A DNA stretch of 33,669 nucleotides from DATMNR01 sp963702765 (GTDB taxonomy: Bacteria > Chloroflexota > Ktedonobacteria > Ktedonobacterales > Ktedonobacteraceae): NCBI GenBank assembly GCA_963702765.1, contig CAVPEB010000052.1, positions 1-33,669 on the forward strand. The letters are read 5' to 3'. Made by a program: the position numbers and the translations under genes. The notes beneath the pieces were generated by a model. That model did no database searches. It saw only the letters and a list, made by a program, of their open reading frames with translations, and was not told where the DNA came from. How positions within the stretch are numbered: the first letter of the stretch is position 1; each line of letters starts with the position of its first letter. Positions 32,753 to 33,669 of this stretch are shown piece by piece.

Positions 32753-33625
32753 ATGGGCTTGATCGAAACGGATGAAACCAACAAATTTACATTCGAAGCA
32801 TTTGCGTCACACAAATTTTACACCGATGTCAACCGATCACTCGTTCGACATGCGCTCGCTAGCATTTCAAAGCATCCCGCAAATAATCAATTAAAGATTG
32901 TTGATATGGCCTGTGGGACTGGAGCCGTCACACGTCTGATTGCCGAGGAGTTGGCAAGCCATGAACTTCAGGCTGATATCATCGGCATTGATCCCTCAAC
33001 AGAAGCATTGAGAAGGGCACAGAAGGGAATGGAGGAATTAAAGGCGAGAGGCATTGACATAAAAGCCAATTTCATCCAGGGTGAGACTGCAGATCTTCCA
33101 ACATTTGTGAAAAATGCCGATGCAGTTTTTTTCTGTAACGCCATTCATCTCCTACCTGATAAACTCTCTGCATTCAAACTTATTTCAAGTATTCTCGCAC
33201 CCAATGGTATTTTTGCATGCAACAGCGCCTTTTACAATGGAACATACGTCGAGGGAACTGAACGCTTCTATCGCCTATGGACTCGCCGCGCTGTGGGCTG
33301 GCTACGCAGAGAACATCCGGAAGTGCGTTTATCACGAGACGCAAAAGCAATGGCCATGCAACAACTTGACAAAGAAGGTTATATTTGCCTCCTCAAAGAT
33401 GGAGGCTTTTCACGTATTGACGCTACAGAAGAAGAGGCAATGATGACTATGGACTCCTACCGGGACATTGGTCAATACTGGCTCTTTATCGAGGGTGCGC
33501 TGCCTGGAATTCCATTAGCATTGGGAGCACAAGCGCTTAGAATTTCGGCTTACGAAGCTGGTGAAGAACTCGGTTTGAAAGAGGTTCCTCGAAACTGGCT
33601 ACAGATCATAGCCCACAGGGAGTAA
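32753..33625 (+). CDS. class I SAM-dependent methyltransferase
   Basis: A 290-residue methyltransferase. The SAM site is IVDMACGTGAVTRLI (about residues 49-63), followed by IGIDPSTEALRRAQ (near 80), an acidic loop and DAVFFCNAIHLLPDK (near 122). The C-terminal third (RREHPEVRLSRDAKAM onward) is not typical of small-molecule methyltransferases of known role. The ATG has AAAGGAGAG upstream. It follows the FabG-like gene by 82 bases and may be co-transcribed. The substrate is unknown. Confidence 0.85.
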   Translation: MGLIETDETNKFTFEAFASHKFYTDVNRSLVRHALASISKHPANNQLKIVDMACGTGAVTRLIAEELASHELQADIIGIDPSTEALRRAQKGMEELKARGIDIKANFIQGETADLPTFVKNADAVFFCNAIHLLPDKLSAFKLISSILAPNGIFACNSAFYNGTYVEGTERFYRLWTRRAVGWLRREHPEVRLSRDAKAMAMQQLDKEGYICLLKDGGFSRIDATEEEAMMTMDSYRDIGQYWLFIEGALPGIPLALGAQALRISAYEAGEELGLKEVPRNWLQIIAHRE

Positions 33626-33669
33626 AGAACAAGTATTGAAGATATGAGAATAATGTGATCTAAGGTGCG

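Noticed and set aside
1..33669. tRNA, rRNA, riboswitch and CRISPR signals
   Set aside because: A visual scan of the intergenic stretches found no cloverleaf, conserved rRNA segment, spaced direct repeats or known riboswitch core; a covariance search was not possible.

Overview
The window looks like a chromosomal segment of an aerobic, Gram-positive-type member of the Chloroflexota, most likely a mesophilic Ktedonobacteria relative. This is an inference. It rests on the mix of a form I (molybdenum-copper) CO dehydrogenase operon, a haem cluster containing HemQ, a GAF-type histidine kinase/NarL pair, zinc-ribbon/Ig-like membrane proteins, a TnpB element and a moderate G+C content judged by eye. 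No rRNA, tRNA or CRISPR array was seen.

Layout. (1) 1-6930: a small CoxG-family gene on the plus strand meets a minus-strand operon at a perfect 20-bp inverted repeat. The operon reads coxM-coxS-coxL, then xdhC fused to a YHS metal-binding domain (interrupted by a one-base frameshift), then coxG, then a SAM methyltransferase. CoxL carries the AYRCSFR signature of true CO dehydrogenases. The candidate copper/sulfur maturation gene is therefore the broken one. (2) 6930-8660: an IS200/IS605-type element carrying only tnpB, with end hairpins, sitting between the cox operon and (3) 8690-10700: a histidine kinase/response regulator pair on the same strand that may once have been the direct neighbour or regulator of cox. 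(4) 10865-13626: an RlmI-type rRNA methyltransferase and an unusual ATP-grasp protein. (5) 13685-19859: haem operon hemA-hemC-hemD-hemQ-hemL-hemB in transcription order, with a well-formed promoter, tight overlaps and a 131-nt hemA/hemC overlap. The ATP-grasp gene follows hemB on the same strand.

(6) 20058-24456: three plus-strand genes diverging from hemA, encoding membrane proteins of unknown role; the middle one has two cytoplasmic zinc ribbons, a long disordered linker, one membrane span and external Ig-like/BACON-like domains. (7) 24478-26836: minus-strand folD, fchA and nth. FolD has Ile where the cyclohydrolase lysine is expected, while the overlapping fchA encodes a separate cyclohydrolase-type protein, suggesting a split of the two folate reactions. 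(8) 27054-33625: mixed plus-strand genes (threonine aldolase, a small membrane protein, two short-chain dehydrogenases, a pentapeptide-repeat protein, a methyltransferase) and a minus-strand pair (a DUF971 protein and a 48-residue membrane protein).

The strongest system-level signals are the form I CO dehydrogenase operon with its XdhC-YHS fusion, the FolD/FchA division of labour, and the ATP-grasp gene at the end of the haem cluster.
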